The notes: generated by a model not told the origin, from the sequence alone. A stretch of 64,000 nt of DNA from Falsirhodobacter flavus (GCA_029846755.1 JARWBI010000001.1:1-64000), one strand, 5' to 3'; positions 8,559 to 17,876 are shown, counted from the first letter of the stretch. Numbers and translations are program-made.

Positions 8559-9431
8559 ATGCCCACCTTTACCGCCCTGACGACCCTGATGGGTCAGGAC
8601 CAGGCCGAAGCCCTTGCCGAGGCGCTGGAGCGGATGGAGCCGGAACCCACCGGCGTCGGCGTCTTCGAGATCGAAGATGACAGCGGGCTGTGGGAAGTGG
8701 GCGCCTATTTCCTCGAACAGCCCGATACGGTGACGCTGGAGCTTCTGGCGACGGCGTTCGAGGCCAAACCCTTCGCGATTTCCGAACTGCCCGAGGTGGA
8801 CTGGGTCGCACATGTGCGCCGCGAATTGTCGCCCGTGGATGCGGGGCGGTTCTTCGTCTTCGGCAGCCACGATGCGGACAAGGTGCCGGAAGGCCGTGTG
8901 GCGCTTCAGATCGAGGCGACGGTGGCTTTCGGCACGGGGCATCACGGCACGACGCTGGGCTGCCTCAAGGCGCTGGACCGGCTGCTGGAGGCGGGGCATT
9001 CCTTCGAGAACGTTGCCGATATCGGCTGCGGCACGGCGGTTCTGGCGATGGCGGCAGCCAAGGAGCTTCCGGCAGCACGGGTTCTGGCATCCGACATCGA
9101 CGAAGTGGCGGTGGACGTGGCGCTGGCCAATACCGACATCAACGACCTGTCGGGCCGCATCGCCTGTTACGAGGCGGCGGGTTTCGCCCATCCCGACATT
9201 CAGGCGGCAGCGCCCTTCGATCTGATCTTCGCCAACATCCTGAAGGGACCGCTCTTGGAGCTTGCGCCGGACATGGCGGCGAATGCCAAATCGGACGGCG
9301 TCGTGATCCTGTCGGGGCTGCTGGTGGTGCAGGCGGAAGCGATCCTGTCGGCCTATCAGGCGCAGGGCTTTGCGCTGATGCACCGCGAGGATCTGGGCGA
9401 GTGGTCGGCACTGACCCTCAGAAAGACTTAA
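8559..9431 (+). CDS. prmA: Ribosomal protein L11 methyltransferase
   Basis: A 290-residue SAM-dependent enzyme that methylates ribosomal protein L11. The N-terminal substrate domain is followed by a class-I methyltransferase fold with G-T-G-H-H-G-T-T and motif I D-I-G-C-G-T-A-V-L. The acidic ribose-binding segment is A-S-D-I-D, and the post-IV motif is N-I-L-K-G-P-L in place of NPPY, as in PrmA. The ATG at 8559 has CGGAG at 8547-8551; a TTG two codons upstream is a less likely start. A clear terminator follows at 9432. Confidence 0.93.
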   Translation: MPTFTALTTLMGQDQAEALAEALERMEPEPTGVGVFEIEDDSGLWEVGAYFLEQPDTVTLELLATAFEAKPFAISELPEVDWVAHVRRELSPVDAGRFFVFGSHDADKVPEGRVALQIEATVAFGTGHHGTTLGCLKALDRLLEAGHSFENVADIGCGTAVLAMAAAKELPAARVLASDIDEVAVDVALANTDINDLSGRIACYEAAGFAHPDIQAAAPFDLIFANILKGPLLELAPDMAANAKSDGVVILSGLLVVQAEAILSAYQAQGFALMHREDLGEWSALTLRKT

Positions 9432-9461
9432 GGGCCGCGGCGGTTTCCCGCCCGGCCCTTT
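9432..9461 (+). terminator. Rho-independent terminator of prmA
   Basis: GGGCCG-C-GGCGG, loop TTTC, CCGCC-CGGCCC, then TTT. This is an 11-bp stem with one bulged C, starting one base after the prmA stop codon. Confidence 0.8.
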
Positions 9462-9492
9462 CATCATCGGCGCTGCTTTAAGCCAGCGACCT

Positions 9493-9675
9493 TCAGATAT
9501 TCACGATGTCGGCGCGGCAGAGGCCGATATCGTCCAGTTCGCGATCCGAAAGCTTGTTCAGCGCGCGGCGGGTGATGCGGGCATCGTTCCAGTCGCGAAG
9601 GGTCAGGACCAGCGAGGTCAGGAAGGTCGGGATGGCGCCAGCGGGCGCCCGGCGGGTCGTATCAACGAGGGCCAT
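9493..9675 (-). CDS. DUF1127 small protein
   Basis: A 60-residue basic protein ending in the DUF1127 signature L-S-D-R-E-L-D-D-I-G-L preceded by R-R-A-L-N-K. DUF1127 proteins are abundant in Rhodobacteraceae; some are arginine-rich RNA-binding or stress-related small proteins, but this one has no known function. It is monocistronic, and its probable promoter (9731-9759) and leader hairpin (9706-9723) lie upstream. Its 3' end faces prmA across the prmA terminator. Confidence 0.85.
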   Translation of the reverse strand: MALVDTTRRAPAGAIPTFLTSLVLTLRDWNDARITRRALNKLSDRELDDIGLCRADIVNI

Positions 9676-9705
9676 GGCGGTTTACCTTTTCAAACGGATC
9701 GTTTT

Positions 9706-9723
9706 TGCAGCACCCTTGCTGCA
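9706..9723 (-). promoter_or_regulatory. 5'-leader hairpin of the DUF1127 transcript
   Basis: A perfect 7-bp stem, TGCAGCA / TGCTGCA, with a 4-base loop, followed on the mRNA strand by a short A run and then AAAAGGT before the start codon. It would sit at the extreme 5' end of the transcript predicted from the promoter at 9731-9759, a position that often protects small mRNAs from decay. Confidence 0.45.
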
Positions 9724-9730
9724 TGACAGC

Positions 9731-9759
9731 CAGATAAGCGGGCGCGATATGAATGACAA
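9731..9759 (-). promoter_or_regulatory. Candidate sigma-70 promoter of the DUF1127 gene
   Basis: On the minus strand TTGTCA (9759-9754) and TATCTG (9736-9731) are separated by 17 bases. The expected transcription start near 9724 coincides with the base of the leader hairpin. The -10 element is only a partial match, so this is a moderate call. Confidence 0.4.
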
Positions 9760-9936
9760 TCTGGCGGTTCGGTATGCCCGGAATGCAGGAATCGCATGGC
9801 TGTTCGTCATCAAATCGTCTTGTTTTATTGGGGTGTCGCGGGTGGCATGCGAAGGGTCGTAAACGACGTGCCCGCATTCGGCGGGTGACAGATGTTCGCG
9901 CTTCGTGCTAACCCCCGGAAAACACTGGGAGGCGGG

Positions 9937-10443
9937 ATGCGCGTATTGGGGATCGATCCGGGCCTTCGGAACATGGGCTGGGGAATCATCGACGTGTCCG
10001 GCGCGCGCCTGACCCATGTGGCGAACGGCATCTGCCACTCCGAATCGGGTGCGCTGGCGCAGCGGCTGATGTCGCTTCACGCACAGCTGACCGAAGTCCT
10101 GCTGCGTTTTCAGCCGCAGGCGGCGGCGGTAGAACATACGTTCGTCAACAAGGATGCTGCGGGCACGCTGAAACTGGGGCAGGCGCGGGGCATCGCGTTG
10201 CTGGTTCCGGCGCAGGCGGGGCTGGAGGTGGGCGAATACGCCCCGAACGCGGTGAAGAAGACGGTGGTGGGCGTCGGTCATGCCGCCAAGGTGCAGGTCG
10301 ATCACATGGTGCGCCTGCATCTGCCCGGCGTGGTGATCGCGGGGCCGGATGCGGCGGATGCGCTGGCCATTGCCATCTGCCATTCGCATCATGTGCAAAG
10401 CGCGGGGCGGCTTCAGGCGGCGGTGGAAAGGGCAAGCAGATGA
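9937..10443 (+). CDS. ruvC: Holliday-junction resolvase RuvC
   Basis: A 168-residue endonuclease that cuts Holliday junctions in the RuvABC pathway. The N-terminus [11 protein letters not shown] contains the first catalytic Asp (Asp7). The second acidic residue lies in A-A-V-E-H-T-F-V, and the C-terminal pair is in G-P-D-A-A-D-A-L-A. The ATG at 9937 is preceded by GGAGG; fifteen in-frame codons upstream are rejected. It overlaps ruvA by 4 bp. An imperfect LexA-like site (GTTC-N7-GTGC) lies at 9894-9908. Confidence 0.95.
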   Translation: MRVLGIDPGLRNMGWGIIDVSGARLTHVANGICHSESGALAQRLMSLHAQLTEVLLRFQPQAAAVEHTFVNKDAAGTLKLGQARGIALLVPAQAGLEVGEYAPNAVKKTVVGVGHAAKVQVDHMVRLHLPGVVIAGPDAADALAIAICHSHHVQSAGRLQAAVERASR

Positions 10444-11075
10444 TCGGCAAGATTTCGGGGATTCTGGATTACCGCGCGGGCGATCACGTTCTGATCGACG
10501 TCCGGGGGGTGGGATACATGGTCTATGTCTCGGACCGGACGCTCGCCTCGCTTCCGGGGCCGGGCGAGGCGGTCGCGCTTTATACCGACATGCTGGTGCG
10601 CGAGGATCTGATGCAGCTGTTCGGCTTTCGCACGCTGCTGGAAAAGGAATGGCACAAGCTGCTGATGACCGTGCAGGGCGTGGGGGCCAAGGCGTCGATG
10701 GCGATCCTTGGCGCGCTTGGGGCCGAAGGGGTGGCGCGCGCCATTGCGCTGGGCGATGCGCGGTCCATCCAGGCGGCGCAGGGCATCGGGCCGAAGATCG
10801 CGCAGCGCGTGGTGCTGGAGTTGAAGGCGAAGGCGCCGTCGCTGATGGCCATGGGCGGCGCGCAAGTGATCGAGGATGACGCCCCGAAACGTGTAAAGGC
10901 CGAACCGCCGTCCACCGCCGCGCATACGGCGGACGCGCTTTCGGCGCTGGCGAACCTCGGCTATGGTCCGGGGGACGCGGCATCCGCGGTCGCGCAGGCG
11001 CAGGCCGAACAGCCGCAGGCGGATGCGGCGATGCTGATCCGCCTTTCGCTGCGCCTGCTTGCGCCGAAACAATAA
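10440..11075 (+). CDS. ruvA: Holliday-junction branch-migration protein RuvA
   Basis: A 211-residue tetrameric junction-binding subunit. It has an N-terminal OB fold ([10 protein letters not shown] through G-V-G-Y-M-V-Y-V), paired helix-hairpin-helix motifs (V-Q-G-V-G-A-K-A-S and [11 protein letters not shown]) and a C-terminal RuvB-binding three-helix domain ending [12 protein letters not shown]. The start overlaps the ruvC stop (ATGA). Downstream comes htpX rather than ruvB, an unusual interruption of the ruv operon. Confidence 0.95.
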   Translation: MIGKISGILDYRAGDHVLIDVRGVGYMVYVSDRTLASLPGPGEAVALYTDMLVREDLMQLFGFRTLLEKEWHKLLMTVQGVGAKASMAILGALGAEGVARAIALGDARSIQAAQGIGPKIAQRVVLELKAKAPSLMAMGGAQVIEDDAPKRVKAEPPSTAAHTADALSALANLGYGPGDAASAVAQAQAEQPQADAAMLIRLSLRLLAPKQ

Positions 11076-11086
11076 CGGAGGGTACG

Positions 11087-11944
11087 ATGGGTTACGTTCG
11101 CACCGCGATGCTTATGGCCGCCATGACGGCGCTGTTCCTTGGGGTCGGCGCATTGCTGGGCGGGGCGAACGGGGCGCTGATCGCGCTGGTGGTCGCGGTC
11201 GGGATGAACCTGTTCAGCTACTGGAACTCGGACAAGGCCGTCCTGCGGATGCACAATGCGCGGCAGGTCGATGCCCGCACGGCGCCGGACCTCGTGAACC
11301 TTGTCGCGGGGCTGGCGCAGAATGCGGGGATGCCGACGCCCAAGGTCTTCGTGATCGAAACGGATCAGCCCAACGCCTTCGCCACCGGGCGGAACCCGGA
11401 AAACGCCGCCGTCGCCGCAACCACCGGTCTGCTGCAACGGCTGAGCCGCGAGGAGATCGCGGCGGTGATGGCGCATGAACTGGCGCATATCAAGAACCGC
11501 GACACGCTCATCATGACCATCACCGCCAGCTTCGCCGGCGCGATTTCCTTCCTTGCCAATTTCGCGATGTTCTTCGGCAACCGCGAGCGGACGGGCGGTA
11601 TCGTGGGCCAGCTTGCGCTGATGATCCTTGCGCCGATGGCGGCAGCTTTGGTGCAGATGGCAATCTCGCGCAGTCGCGAATACGAGGCCGACCGGATCGG
11701 CGCCGAGATCTGCCGCAACCCAATGTGGCTGGCCTCTGCGCTGCGCAAGATCGAAGCCTTCGCCAAGGGCATCGACAACCCCTCTGCCGAGCGCAATCCC
11801 GGCTCGGCACATATGTTCATCATCAACCCGCTGCATGCCTTCGCGCATGACAAGCTGTTCTCGACCCACCCGAACACCGCCAACCGGATCGCCGCGCTTG
11901 AGAAGATGGCGGGGCAGGCATCGAACGCTGGTCCTTGGGGTTGA
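11087..11944 (+). CDS. htpX: Membrane zinc metalloprotease HtpX (M48)
   Basis: A 285-residue inner-membrane protease for quality control of membrane proteins. It has two N-terminal transmembrane helices (about 6-45), the zinc site H-E-L-A-H (130-134), a further hydrophobic pair (about 145-190) and the downstream glutamate in S-R-E-Y-E-A-D. CGGAGG precedes the ATG. The gene sits between ruvA and ruvB with gaps of 11 and 31 bp and is probably co-transcribed with both. The pairing of envelope proteolysis with Holliday-junction genes is positional, with no evident functional logic. Confidence 0.92.
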   Translation: MGYVRTAMLMAAMTALFLGVGALLGGANGALIALVVAVGMNLFSYWNSDKAVLRMHNARQVDARTAPDLVNLVAGLAQNAGMPTPKVFVIETDQPNAFATGRNPENAAVAATTGLLQRLSREEIAAVMAHELAHIKNRDTLIMTITASFAGAISFLANFAMFFGNRERTGGIVGQLALMILAPMAAALVQMAISRSREYEADRIGAEICRNPMWLASALRKIEAFAKGIDNPSAERNPGSAHMFIINPLHAFAHDKLFSTHPNTANRIAALEKMAGQASNAGPWG

Positions 11945-11975
11945 ATTCGCCCGCGCGTTCGGGGAATGTTCGCGC

Positions 11976-12992
11976 ATGATGGAACCCGATCCCACCTTGC
12001 GTCCCGACCGTCTGCCCGAGGATGCCGATCGCGCCCTGCGCCCGCAGGCGCTGGAGGAGTTCGTGGGTCAGGCCGAAGCCCGCGCGAACCTGCGCGTCTT
12101 CATCGAATCGGCCCGAATGCGCGGCGAGGCGATGGACCACACCCTGTTCCACGGCCCGCCCGGTCTGGGCAAAACGACGCTGGCGCAGATCATGGCGCGC
12201 GAGCTTGGCGTGGGCTTCCGCATGACCTCCGGCCCGGTGCTGGCCAAGGCGGGCGATCTGGCGGCGATCCTGACCAATCTGGAACCGCGCGACGTTCTGT
12301 TCATCGACGAGATTCACCGTCTGTCCCCGGTCGTCGAGGAAGTGCTTTACCCGGCGATGGAGGATTTCGCGCTGGACCTCGTGATCGGCGAAGGTCCGGC
12401 GGCGCGGACGGTGAGGATCGATCTGCAACCCTTCACGCTGGTCGGGGCGACGACGCGGCTTGGCCTGCTCACGACGCCGCTGCGCGACCGTTTCGGCATC
12501 CCGACGCGGCTGCAATTCTATACCGTGCCGGAGCTGGACCTGATCGTGGCGCGCGGGGCGCGGCTGCTCGGCATCTCCTCGGACCCGGAAGGCACGTTGG
12601 AGATCGCCCGCCGTGCGCGTGGAACGCCCCGAATCGCGGGCCGCCTTCTGCGCCGAGTGGTCGATTTCGCGCTGGTCGAAGGCGACGGCCGCCTGACGCA
12701 ACAGATTGCGGATACCGCGCTGCGCCGCCTTGGGGTGGACGATCTGGGGCTGGACGGTGCGGATCGGCGCTATCTTCTGCTGCTGGCGGAAAACTATGGC
12801 GGCGGGCCGGTGGGGGTGGAAACCATCGCCGCCGCCCTGTCCGAATCCCGCGACGCGGTCGAGGAAGTGATCGAACCCTATCTGCTGCAACAGGGCCTTT
12901 TGCAACGCACCCCGCGGGGCCGGATGCTGGCCCCCAAGGCGTGGCGGCATCTGGGGCTGGAGCCGCCCCGGCAAAGCGATCTTTTTGGCTGA
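11976..12992 (+). CDS. ruvB: Holliday-junction branch-migration ATPase RuvB
   Basis: A 338-residue AAA+ motor that drives branch migration on RuvA-bound junctions. Walker A is G-P-P-G-L-G-K-T (60-67) and Walker B is F-I-D-E-I-H-R. Sensor 1 and the arginine-finger region are in G-A-T-T-R-L-G-L-L and L-R-D-R-F-G-I, and the C-terminal winged helix ends in [11 protein letters not shown]. The start is ATG 11976 or the adjacent ATG 11979. Longer in-frame reading upstream overlaps htpX in another frame and is rejected. Confidence 0.95.
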   Translation: MMEPDPTLRPDRLPEDADRALRPQALEEFVGQAEARANLRVFIESARMRGEAMDHTLFHGPPGLGKTTLAQIMARELGVGFRMTSGPVLAKAGDLAAILTNLEPRDVLFIDEIHRLSPVVEEVLYPAMEDFALDLVIGEGPAARTVRIDLQPFTLVGATTRLGLLTTPLRDRFGIPTRLQFYTVPELDLIVARGARLLGISSDPEGTLEIARRARGTPRIAGRLLRRVVDFALVEGDGRLTQQIADTALRRLGVDDLGLDGADRRYLLLLAENYGGGPVGVETIAAALSESRDAVEEVIEPYLLQQGLLQRTPRGRMLAPKAWRHLGLEPPRQSDLFG

Positions 12993-13002
12993 GAGGACAA
13001 GC

Positions 13003-13587
13003 ATGACACCCGCCGAAGTCGAATCCCTGTTCCGCCACCCCGAAGGCTATCGCTTCGCCCGCTGGGGGCGCCCGGTGGTGCCCGTCGTCTTCGGCGTGTC
13101 GGACGAGACGCTTCGCGTCGTCAAGGGCGCGGTGGAGGCGGTCGTTGCCGCAGCGGGCCACAAGATGGCCGATCACGACCCGGAACTGGGCGCGAACCTG
13201 ATGATGTTCTTCTTTCGCGACTGGGCCGAGCTGACCGAGGTGCCGAACCTTGAAAAGCTGATCCCCGACATCGTGACCTTCGCCAAGGGTCAGGCCAGGA
13301 TCGGGGCAGGGGTGGCGCGGATCTTCCGCTTCGATGACGATGGCGCGATCAAGCTGTCGATCCTGTTCCTGCGCGTGGACGAGGCGGTCGCCGAAAGCTC
13401 GGCCCATCTGGTGATGCTGGATCAGGCGGCGCGATCGATCCTGACATGGCAGCCCGAGGCGGTGCTGGTCGAAGACGGCGCGCTGCGCCCCGATGTCGCC
13501 GCCGTGCTGAAGGCCGCCTATGATCCCGTGCTGCCCGCCGCCGCCAACGACAAGAGCCATGCGCTGAGGCTGGCGGCACGGCTGTGA
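13003..13587 (+). CDS. Conserved hypothetical protein between ruvB and ybgC
   Basis: A 194-residue soluble alpha/beta protein with no signal peptide, membrane segment or motif I recognise. Its start (ATG 13003, GAGAGG upstream) lies 10 bases after the ruvB stop, and its end overlaps the GTG of ybgC by 4 bp, so it belongs to the ruvB-ybgC transcription unit. Notable segments are F-R-H-P-E-G-Y-R-F-A-R-W-G-R-P and N-L-M-M-F-F-F-R-D-W-A-E-L. The intact frame and tight spacing support a real gene. No function is proposed. Confidence 0.8.
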   Translation: MTPAEVESLFRHPEGYRFARWGRPVVPVVFGVSDETLRVVKGAVEAVVAAAGHKMADHDPELGANLMMFFFRDWAELTEVPNLEKLIPDIVTFAKGQARIGAGVARIFRFDDDGAIKLSILFLRVDEAVAESSAHLVMLDQAARSILTWQPEAVLVEDGALRPDVAAVLKAAYDPVLPAAANDKSHALRLAARL

Positions 13588-13961
13588 CGCACCGCTTCAC
13601 CTGCCGCGTCTATTACGAGGATACCGACCTTGGCGGCATCGTCTATTACGCCAACTATCTGAAGTTCATCGAACGGGCGCGCAGCGAATGGGTGCGCGAT
13701 CTGGGCATCGACCAGCTTGCGATGAAGGCGGCGGGAGCCGTCTTCGCCGTGCGGCGGATCGAGGCCGATTACCTGTCGCCCGCCCGTTTCGACGATCTTC
13801 TGACGGTGGAGACCACCGTTGCGCAGCGGTCCCCGGCGCGGATCGTGCTGGATCAGACCGTGCTGCGGGACCGGCCGCTGCTGCGCGCGCGGGTCACGCT
13901 GGTTTGCATGGACCTCGGCGGGCGCCCGACCCGCCTTCCGCCCCTGCTGCGTGATATGTGA
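13584..13961 (+). CDS. ybgC: Tol-Pal-associated acyl-CoA thioesterase YbgC
   Basis: A 125-residue hot-dog-fold thioesterase of the 4-hydroxybenzoyl-CoA thioesterase type. The active-site segment Y-Y-E-D-T-D-L-G-G-I-V-Y-Y-A-N-Y (catalytic Asp in D-T-D) is near the N-terminus. It starts with GTG at 13584, overlapping the preceding stop by 4 bp; no ATG fits. It is usually the first gene of tol-pal clusters, as here. It may act on acyl-ACP or acyl-CoA in phospholipid metabolism. The tolQ promoter candidate lies in the following gap. Confidence 0.9.
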   Translation: MTHRFTCRVYYEDTDLGGIVYYANYLKFIERARSEWVRDLGIDQLAMKAAGAVFAVRRIEADYLSPARFDDLLTVETTVAQRSPARIVLDQTVLRDRPLLRARVTLVCMDLGGRPTRLPPLLRDM

Positions 13962-13991
13962 GGCACTGTTTCGCCACATTACAGAGTTGTG

Positions 13992-14021
13992 TTGGCAAAC
14001 CCCCTGCAAAACGGATAGAAT
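13992..14021 (+). promoter_or_regulatory. Candidate sigma-70 promoter of tolQRA
   Basis: TTGGCA (13992-13997), an 18-base spacer, then TAGAAT (14016-14021). The predicted start near 14028 leaves a leader of about 40 bases before tolQ. The match is good for GC-rich DNA, and it explains why ybgC and tolQ are separated by 107 bases when other genes of the cluster overlap. Confidence 0.55.
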
Positions 14022-14068
14022 CGCCGCTAAGAGGCCAAGCAAACGGCCCCACTCAGACGAGCAGGCAT

Positions 14069-14764
14069 ATGGAAACGCAAACCCTTGCTGCGGCGCAGGA
14101 GATCGACTTCTCCCTGCTCGCGCTTTTCGCACGCGCCACCTTCACGGTGAAGATCGTCATGATCATGCTGATGGTCATGTCCTTCTGGTCGTGGGCGATC
14201 ATCGTCCAGAAACACATCGCCTTCAAACTGGCCAAGCGCGAGGCGTCGATCTTCGACCGCGCCTTCTGGTCGGGCGAGCCGCTGGACGAACTTTTCGAAA
14301 AGACCGGATCGCAGCCCGATGGCGCGTCCGAGAAGATCTTCGCCGCCGGGATGATGGAATGGCGTCGCAGCCACCGTCAGGATGGCGGGCTGATTGCCGG
14401 GGCGCAGGCCCGGATCGACCGTTCGATGGACGTGGCGATCGCCAAGGAATCCGAACGGCTGGGCGGGGGGCTTTCCTTTCTTGCCACGGTCGGCGCGACG
14501 GCCCCCTTCATCGGCCTGTTCGGCACGGTATGGGGCATCAAGCATTCGTTCGAACAGATCGCGATCTCGCAGAACACCAACCTTGCCGTCGTGGCCCCCG
14601 GCATCGCCGAGGCGCTTCTGGCGACCGGGATCGGCCTTGTCGCGGCCATCCCGGCGGTGATCTTCTATAACAAGCTGAACGCCGACAACGAACGCATCCT
14701 TGGCGGATACGAAGCTTTCGCGGACGAATTCTCGACCATCCTTTCGCGCCAGCTGGACGCCTGA
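14069..14764 (+). CDS. tolQ: Tol-Pal system proton-channel subunit TolQ
   Basis: A 231-residue inner-membrane protein homologous to ExbB/MotA that, with TolR, converts proton-motive force into work on TolA. It has an N-terminal helix (about 20-40) and two C-terminal helices around A-T-V-G-A-T-A-P-F-I-G-L-F-G-T-V-W-G-I and A-L-L-A-T-G-I-G-L-V-A-A-I-P. The ATG at 14069 is chosen because homology begins at M-E-T-Q-T-L; 37 in-frame codons upstream are non-homologous and contain the promoter. tolR follows after 3 bases. Confidence 0.95.
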   Translation: METQTLAAAQEIDFSLLALFARATFTVKIVMIMLMVMSFWSWAIIVQKHIAFKLAKREASIFDRAFWSGEPLDELFEKTGSQPDGASEKIFAAGMMEWRRSHRQDGGLIAGAQARIDRSMDVAIAKESERLGGGLSFLATVGATAPFIGLFGTVWGIKHSFEQIAISQNTNLAVVAPGIAEALLATGIGLVAAIPAVIFYNKLNADNERILGGYEAFADEFSTILSRQLDA

Positions 14765-14767
14765 TCC

Positions 14768-15235
14768 ATGGGCGCTGGCGTTGCAAAAAAGGGCGGCGGA
14801 ACCAGCCGCCGGGGGCGTCGCCGCGCAGGTGGCGGCGCGATGGCCGACATCAACATCACGCCCTTTGTGGACGTGATGTTGGTGCTGCTCATCATCTTCA
14901 TGGTCGCGGCTCCGATGCTGACGGTCGGCGTTCCGGTGGAACTGCCGAACACCGCAGCATCCGCCATGCCGACCGAGCAGGAGGAGCCGCTGGCGATCAC
15001 CGTGACCGCCGATGGCCGCCTGATGCTCCAGAACTCCGAAGTGGCCGAGGGCGAGCTGATCCCGAGGCTGAGCGCCGTTGCGGCCGAGCGGACGTCGAAG
15101 AAAATATTCCTGCGCGCCGACGGGGCCGTGCCGTATGAGCGCGTGGCCCAGATCATGGGCGCGCTCAATGCGGGCGGGTTCAACAGCATCGGCCTCGTGA
15201 CAGATACCGACGGGCCGACCTTCGGCGGGAACTGA
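14768..15235 (+). CDS. tolR: Tol-Pal system subunit TolR
   Basis: A 155-residue ExbD-family protein with a single N-terminal helix carrying the functional aspartate in I-T-P-F-V-D-V-M-L-V-L-L-I-I-F-M-V. A periplasmic domain follows, ending in G-L-V-T-D-T. A glycine/arginine-rich cytoplasmic tail of about 22 residues precedes the helix. It forms the proton channel with TolQ. tolA begins three bases after its stop, so the genes are coupled. Confidence 0.95.
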   Translation: MGAGVAKKGGGTSRRGRRRAGGGAMADINITPFVDVMLVLLIIFMVAAPMLTVGVPVELPNTAASAMPTEQEEPLAITVTADGRLMLQNSEVAEGELIPRLSAVAAERTSKKIFLRADGAVPYERVAQIMGALNAGGFNSIGLVTDTDGPTFGGN

Positions 15236-15238
15236 GAA

Positions 15239-16423
15239 TTGAGAACCGGCGTCATCATTTCCGGCATCGGCCACCTGCTGCTGATTCTCTGGGCCTTGCT
15301 CGGCGGGTTGTTCGCGCCGCGTCCGACGCCGCCGATCTCGGTGGCCGAGGTGTCGATCATGTCGAATGCCGAATTCGACGAGATGGTCGCCGCCGTCCCC
15401 GAAGCCCCGGCGCAGCCCGCGCCCGCGCCGCAGCCGCGCCCGCAGCCCGCGCCGGAACGGCCCGAACCGCCGCCCGAGCCAGAGCCTGCACCCGAGCCTG
15501 AGCCGGAACCGGAACCGCTGCCCGAGCCCGCCCCCGAGCCTGCCCCGGTCGAAGCGCCGACGGTCGCGCCCGATCCTGTGCCCGAGGCGGTCGAAGCGCC
15601 GCAGCCCGTGCTGCCCCCCGCACCGCAGGAACAACCCGTGCTGTCGCCGGAAAACAGCCCGCGTCCGCGCCCTGCGCCGCGCGTGGCTCCGACACCTGCG
15701 CCCACTCCCTCGCCCAATGCCGAAATCGCGGAAACGCCCACCCCCGCCGTGACGCCCGAACCGTCGGAAACCGTCATCGAGGAGGAGGAACGCCCCGAAG
15801 CCGCCCCCGAGGAGGCGACGACCGAGGTGGTGACCGAGGCGACCGAGACCGAGGAAGCGCCGTCGCTGGCTCCGGCTGGCAGCCCGCGTCCGCGCGACCG
15901 TCCGGCACGGCCCGCCGCCGCACCGACGCAGGCCGAACGCCCCACCCAGCAGGCGGCAGCGGAAACTCCGCGCGAAACGCCCCGCGAGACCCCGCAGACC
16001 GAGCAACCTGCCAACAGCACTTCGGTCAACGATGCGCTGGCCGAGGCGATGGAAACGCCCGCCGCCCCGGCGCCTGCTGCGCCGTCCGGTCCGTCCGGCC
16101 CGCCCATGACCTCGGGCGAGAAGGACGCGCTGCGCGTCGCGGTCCAGCAATGCTGGAACGTCGGCTCGCTTTCGACCGAGGCGCTGCAAAGCACGGTCAC
16201 CGTCGGCTTCTCGGTCGCGCAGAACGGCGTGCCGGACAGCGGTTCGGTCAAGATGGTCGGATACGAGGGCGGCAGCGATGCCGGCGCGCGTCAGGCCTAT
16301 GAGGCGGCACGCCGCGCCATCATCCGCTGCGGCGCGCAGGGCTTCCCGCTTCCCGCCGACAAATACGACCAGTGGCAGCAGATCGAGATCGTTTTCAACC
16401 CGGCCAACATGCGCGTGAAGTGA
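15239..16423 (+). CDS. tolA: Tol-Pal system protein TolA
   Basis: A 394-residue protein spanning the periplasm. It has an N-terminal helix ([13 protein letters not shown]), a long proline/glutamate-rich linker (about 55-290, many P-E and P-A-P repeats) and a C-terminal TonB-like domain (about 300-394) with the motif V-Q-Q-C-W-N-V-G and a second cysteine in I-I-R-C-G-A. It starts at TTG 15239, three bases after tolR; no ATG is available before the membrane helix. The linker composition produces long open frames on the opposite strand that are not genes. Confidence 0.9.
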   Translation: MRTGVIISGIGHLLLILWALLGGLFAPRPTPPISVAEVSIMSNAEFDEMVAAVPEAPAQPAPAPQPRPQPAPERPEPPPEPEPAPEPEPEPEPLPEPAPEPAPVEAPTVAPDPVPEAVEAPQPVLPPAPQEQPVLSPENSPRPRPAPRVAPTPAPTPSPNAEIAETPTPAVTPEPSETVIEEEERPEAAPEEATTEVVTEATETEEAPSLAPAGSPRPRDRPARPAAAPTQAERPTQQAAAETPRETPRETPQTEQPANSTSVNDALAEAMETPAAPAPAAPSGPSGPPMTSGEKDALRVAVQQCWNVGSLSTEALQSTVTVGFSVAQNGVPDSGSVKMVGYEGGSDAGARQAYEAARRAIIRCGAQGFPLPADKYDQWQQIEIVFNPANMRVK

Positions 16424-16447
16424 CGCGCGCGGGCCGGGGCCTATAAT
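16420..16447 (+). promoter_or_regulatory. Candidate internal promoter for tolB-pal-cpoB
   Basis: A perfect -10 hexamer TATAAT (16442-16447) is preceded after 16 bases by GTGACG (16420-16425), which overlaps the tolA stop codon. The predicted start near 16454 gives a 25-base leader with AGAGGA before tolB. A consensus -10 is rare in DNA this GC-rich. Confidence 0.6.
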
Positions 16448-16478
16448 TCCCCGCAACGGAATGCCAGAGGACAGACCA

Positions 16479-17801
16479 ATGTTCAGACCCCTCGCCACCG
16501 CGCTGACCATCGCGCTTTCGCTGACAGGCGGCGTGGCCCTTGCCCAGCAAGGCCCGCTGCGGATCGAGATCACCGAAGGCGTGATCGAACCGCTGCCCTT
16601 CGCTGCCCCAGCCTTCATCGCGGAAAACGGCGCAGCGCAGCAATACGCCGCCGACATCACCCGCGTCATTGCCGCCGACTTGTCCGGAACGGGCCTGTTC
16701 CGGGAAATCCCGGCCAATGCCCATATCAGCCGGGTGTCCAGCTTCGATGCGCCCATCGCCTATAACGACTGGAAGGCGATCAACGCGCAGGCGCTGATCA
16801 CCGGGGCCGTCAGCGCCTCGGGCAACCAGATCGTCGTGAAGTTCCGCCTGTTCGACATCTTCTCGGGGCAACCCTTGGGCGAGGGGCTGCAATTCGCGGG
16901 CACTCCCGATACCTGGCGCCGCATGGCCCACAAGGTGGCCGACGCCGCCTACAGCCGCATCACGGGCGAGACGGGCTATTTCGACAGTCGCGTCGTCTAT
17001 GTGCAGGAAAGCGGGCCGAAGGATGCGCGGCAGAAGCGCGTCGCGGTCATGGATTACGATGGCGCGAATACGCAATACCTGACGGATTCCTCGTCGCTGG
17101 TGCTGGCCCCGCGCTTTTCCCCGAACGGCAGCCAGATCCTGTTTACCTCTTATGCCTCGGGCTTCCCGCGCATCTACCTCATGAATATGCAGAACATGCA
17201 GGTTCGCGCGCTGGACGAACAGCCGGGCACGATGACCTTCGCGCCGCGTTTCGCGCCCGATGGCCGGACGGTGGTGTTCAGCCTCGAACAGGGCGGCAAC
17301 TCGGACATCTATACGCTGGATACGCAATCGGGCCAGCGGCGGCAGCTGACGAATTCGCCGTCCATCGAAACTGCGCCCAGCTTCTCGCCCGACGGCAGCC
17401 AGATCGTGTTCGAGAGTGACCGTTCGGGCACCTCGCAGATCTATGTCATGTCGGCAGGGGGCGGCGAGGCGCGGCGGATCTCGGCGGGCGAGGGGCGCTA
17501 CAACACCCCCGTCTGGTCGCCGCGCGGCGACATGATCGCCTTCACCAAACAGCATGCAGGGCGCTTCCATATCGGCGTCATGCGCACCAACGGATCGGAA
17601 GAACGGCTGCTGACGGCATCCTTCCTGGACGAAGGTCCGACCTGGGCACCGAACGGCCGCGTGCTGATGTTCACCCGCGAAGGGGCGGGCGCAAGCGGTC
17701 AGGCCTCGCTCTATTCCGTCGACATTTCGGGGCGCAACCTGAAGCAGGTGCCGACGAACGGCCCGGCGTCGGACCCGGCATGGTCGCCGCTCTTGCCCTG
17801 A
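16479..17801 (+). CDS. tolB: Tol-Pal system beta-propeller protein TolB
   Basis: A 440-residue periplasmic protein with signal peptide [22 protein letters not shown]. The N-terminal TolB domain is followed by a six-bladed propeller of WD40-like repeats ([40 protein letters not shown]). It binds Pal and TolA. The second ATG (16479) is preferred to one six codons earlier because AGAGGA is 7 bases before it and the signal peptide begins there. Confidence 0.95.
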   Translation: MFRPLATALTIALSLTGGVALAQQGPLRIEITEGVIEPLPFAAPAFIAENGAAQQYAADITRVIAADLSGTGLFREIPANAHISRVSSFDAPIAYNDWKAINAQALITGAVSASGNQIVVKFRLFDIFSGQPLGEGLQFAGTPDTWRRMAHKVADAAYSRITGETGYFDSRVVYVQESGPKDARQKRVAVMDYDGANTQYLTDSSSLVLAPRFSPNGSQILFTSYASGFPRIYLMNMQNMQVRALDEQPGTMTFAPRFAPDGRTVVFSLEQGGNSDIYTLDTQSGQRRQLTNSPSIETAPSFSPDGSQIVFESDRSGTSQIYVMSAGGGEARRISAGEGRYNTPVWSPRGDMIAFTKQHAGRFHIGVMRTNGSEERLLTASFLDEGPTWAPNGRVLMFTREGAGASGQASLYSVDISGRNLKQVPTNGPASDPAWSPLLP

Positions 17802-17818
17802 CAATCCCGTGCCCTGCA

Positions 17819-17846
17819 TTGCCGGGGCACTCAAAACTGCTATCGT
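17819..17846 (+). promoter_or_regulatory. Possible promoter of pal, overlapping a weak hairpin
   Basis: TTGCCG (17819-17824), 16 bases, TATCGT (17841-17846). It overlaps the inverted repeat GTGCCC / GGGCAC (17809-17814 / 17825-17830), which has no T run and might attenuate tolB transcription. A separate pal promoter would fit the need for more lipoprotein than TolB. Confidence 0.35.
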
Positions 17847-17876
17847 GCGGCAAACGCACATCGAGAGGACAGTTCG

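Noticed and set aside
15420-15720. Repeat-rich stretch as a tandem repeat or mobile element
   Set aside because: It is the Pro/Glu-rich linker of TolA, in frame and expected for this protein.
14027-16756. Very long minus-strand open frame antisense to tolQRA
   Set aside because: Arises from codon bias and the proline/glutamate repeats of TolA; the plus strand encodes intact Tol proteins.
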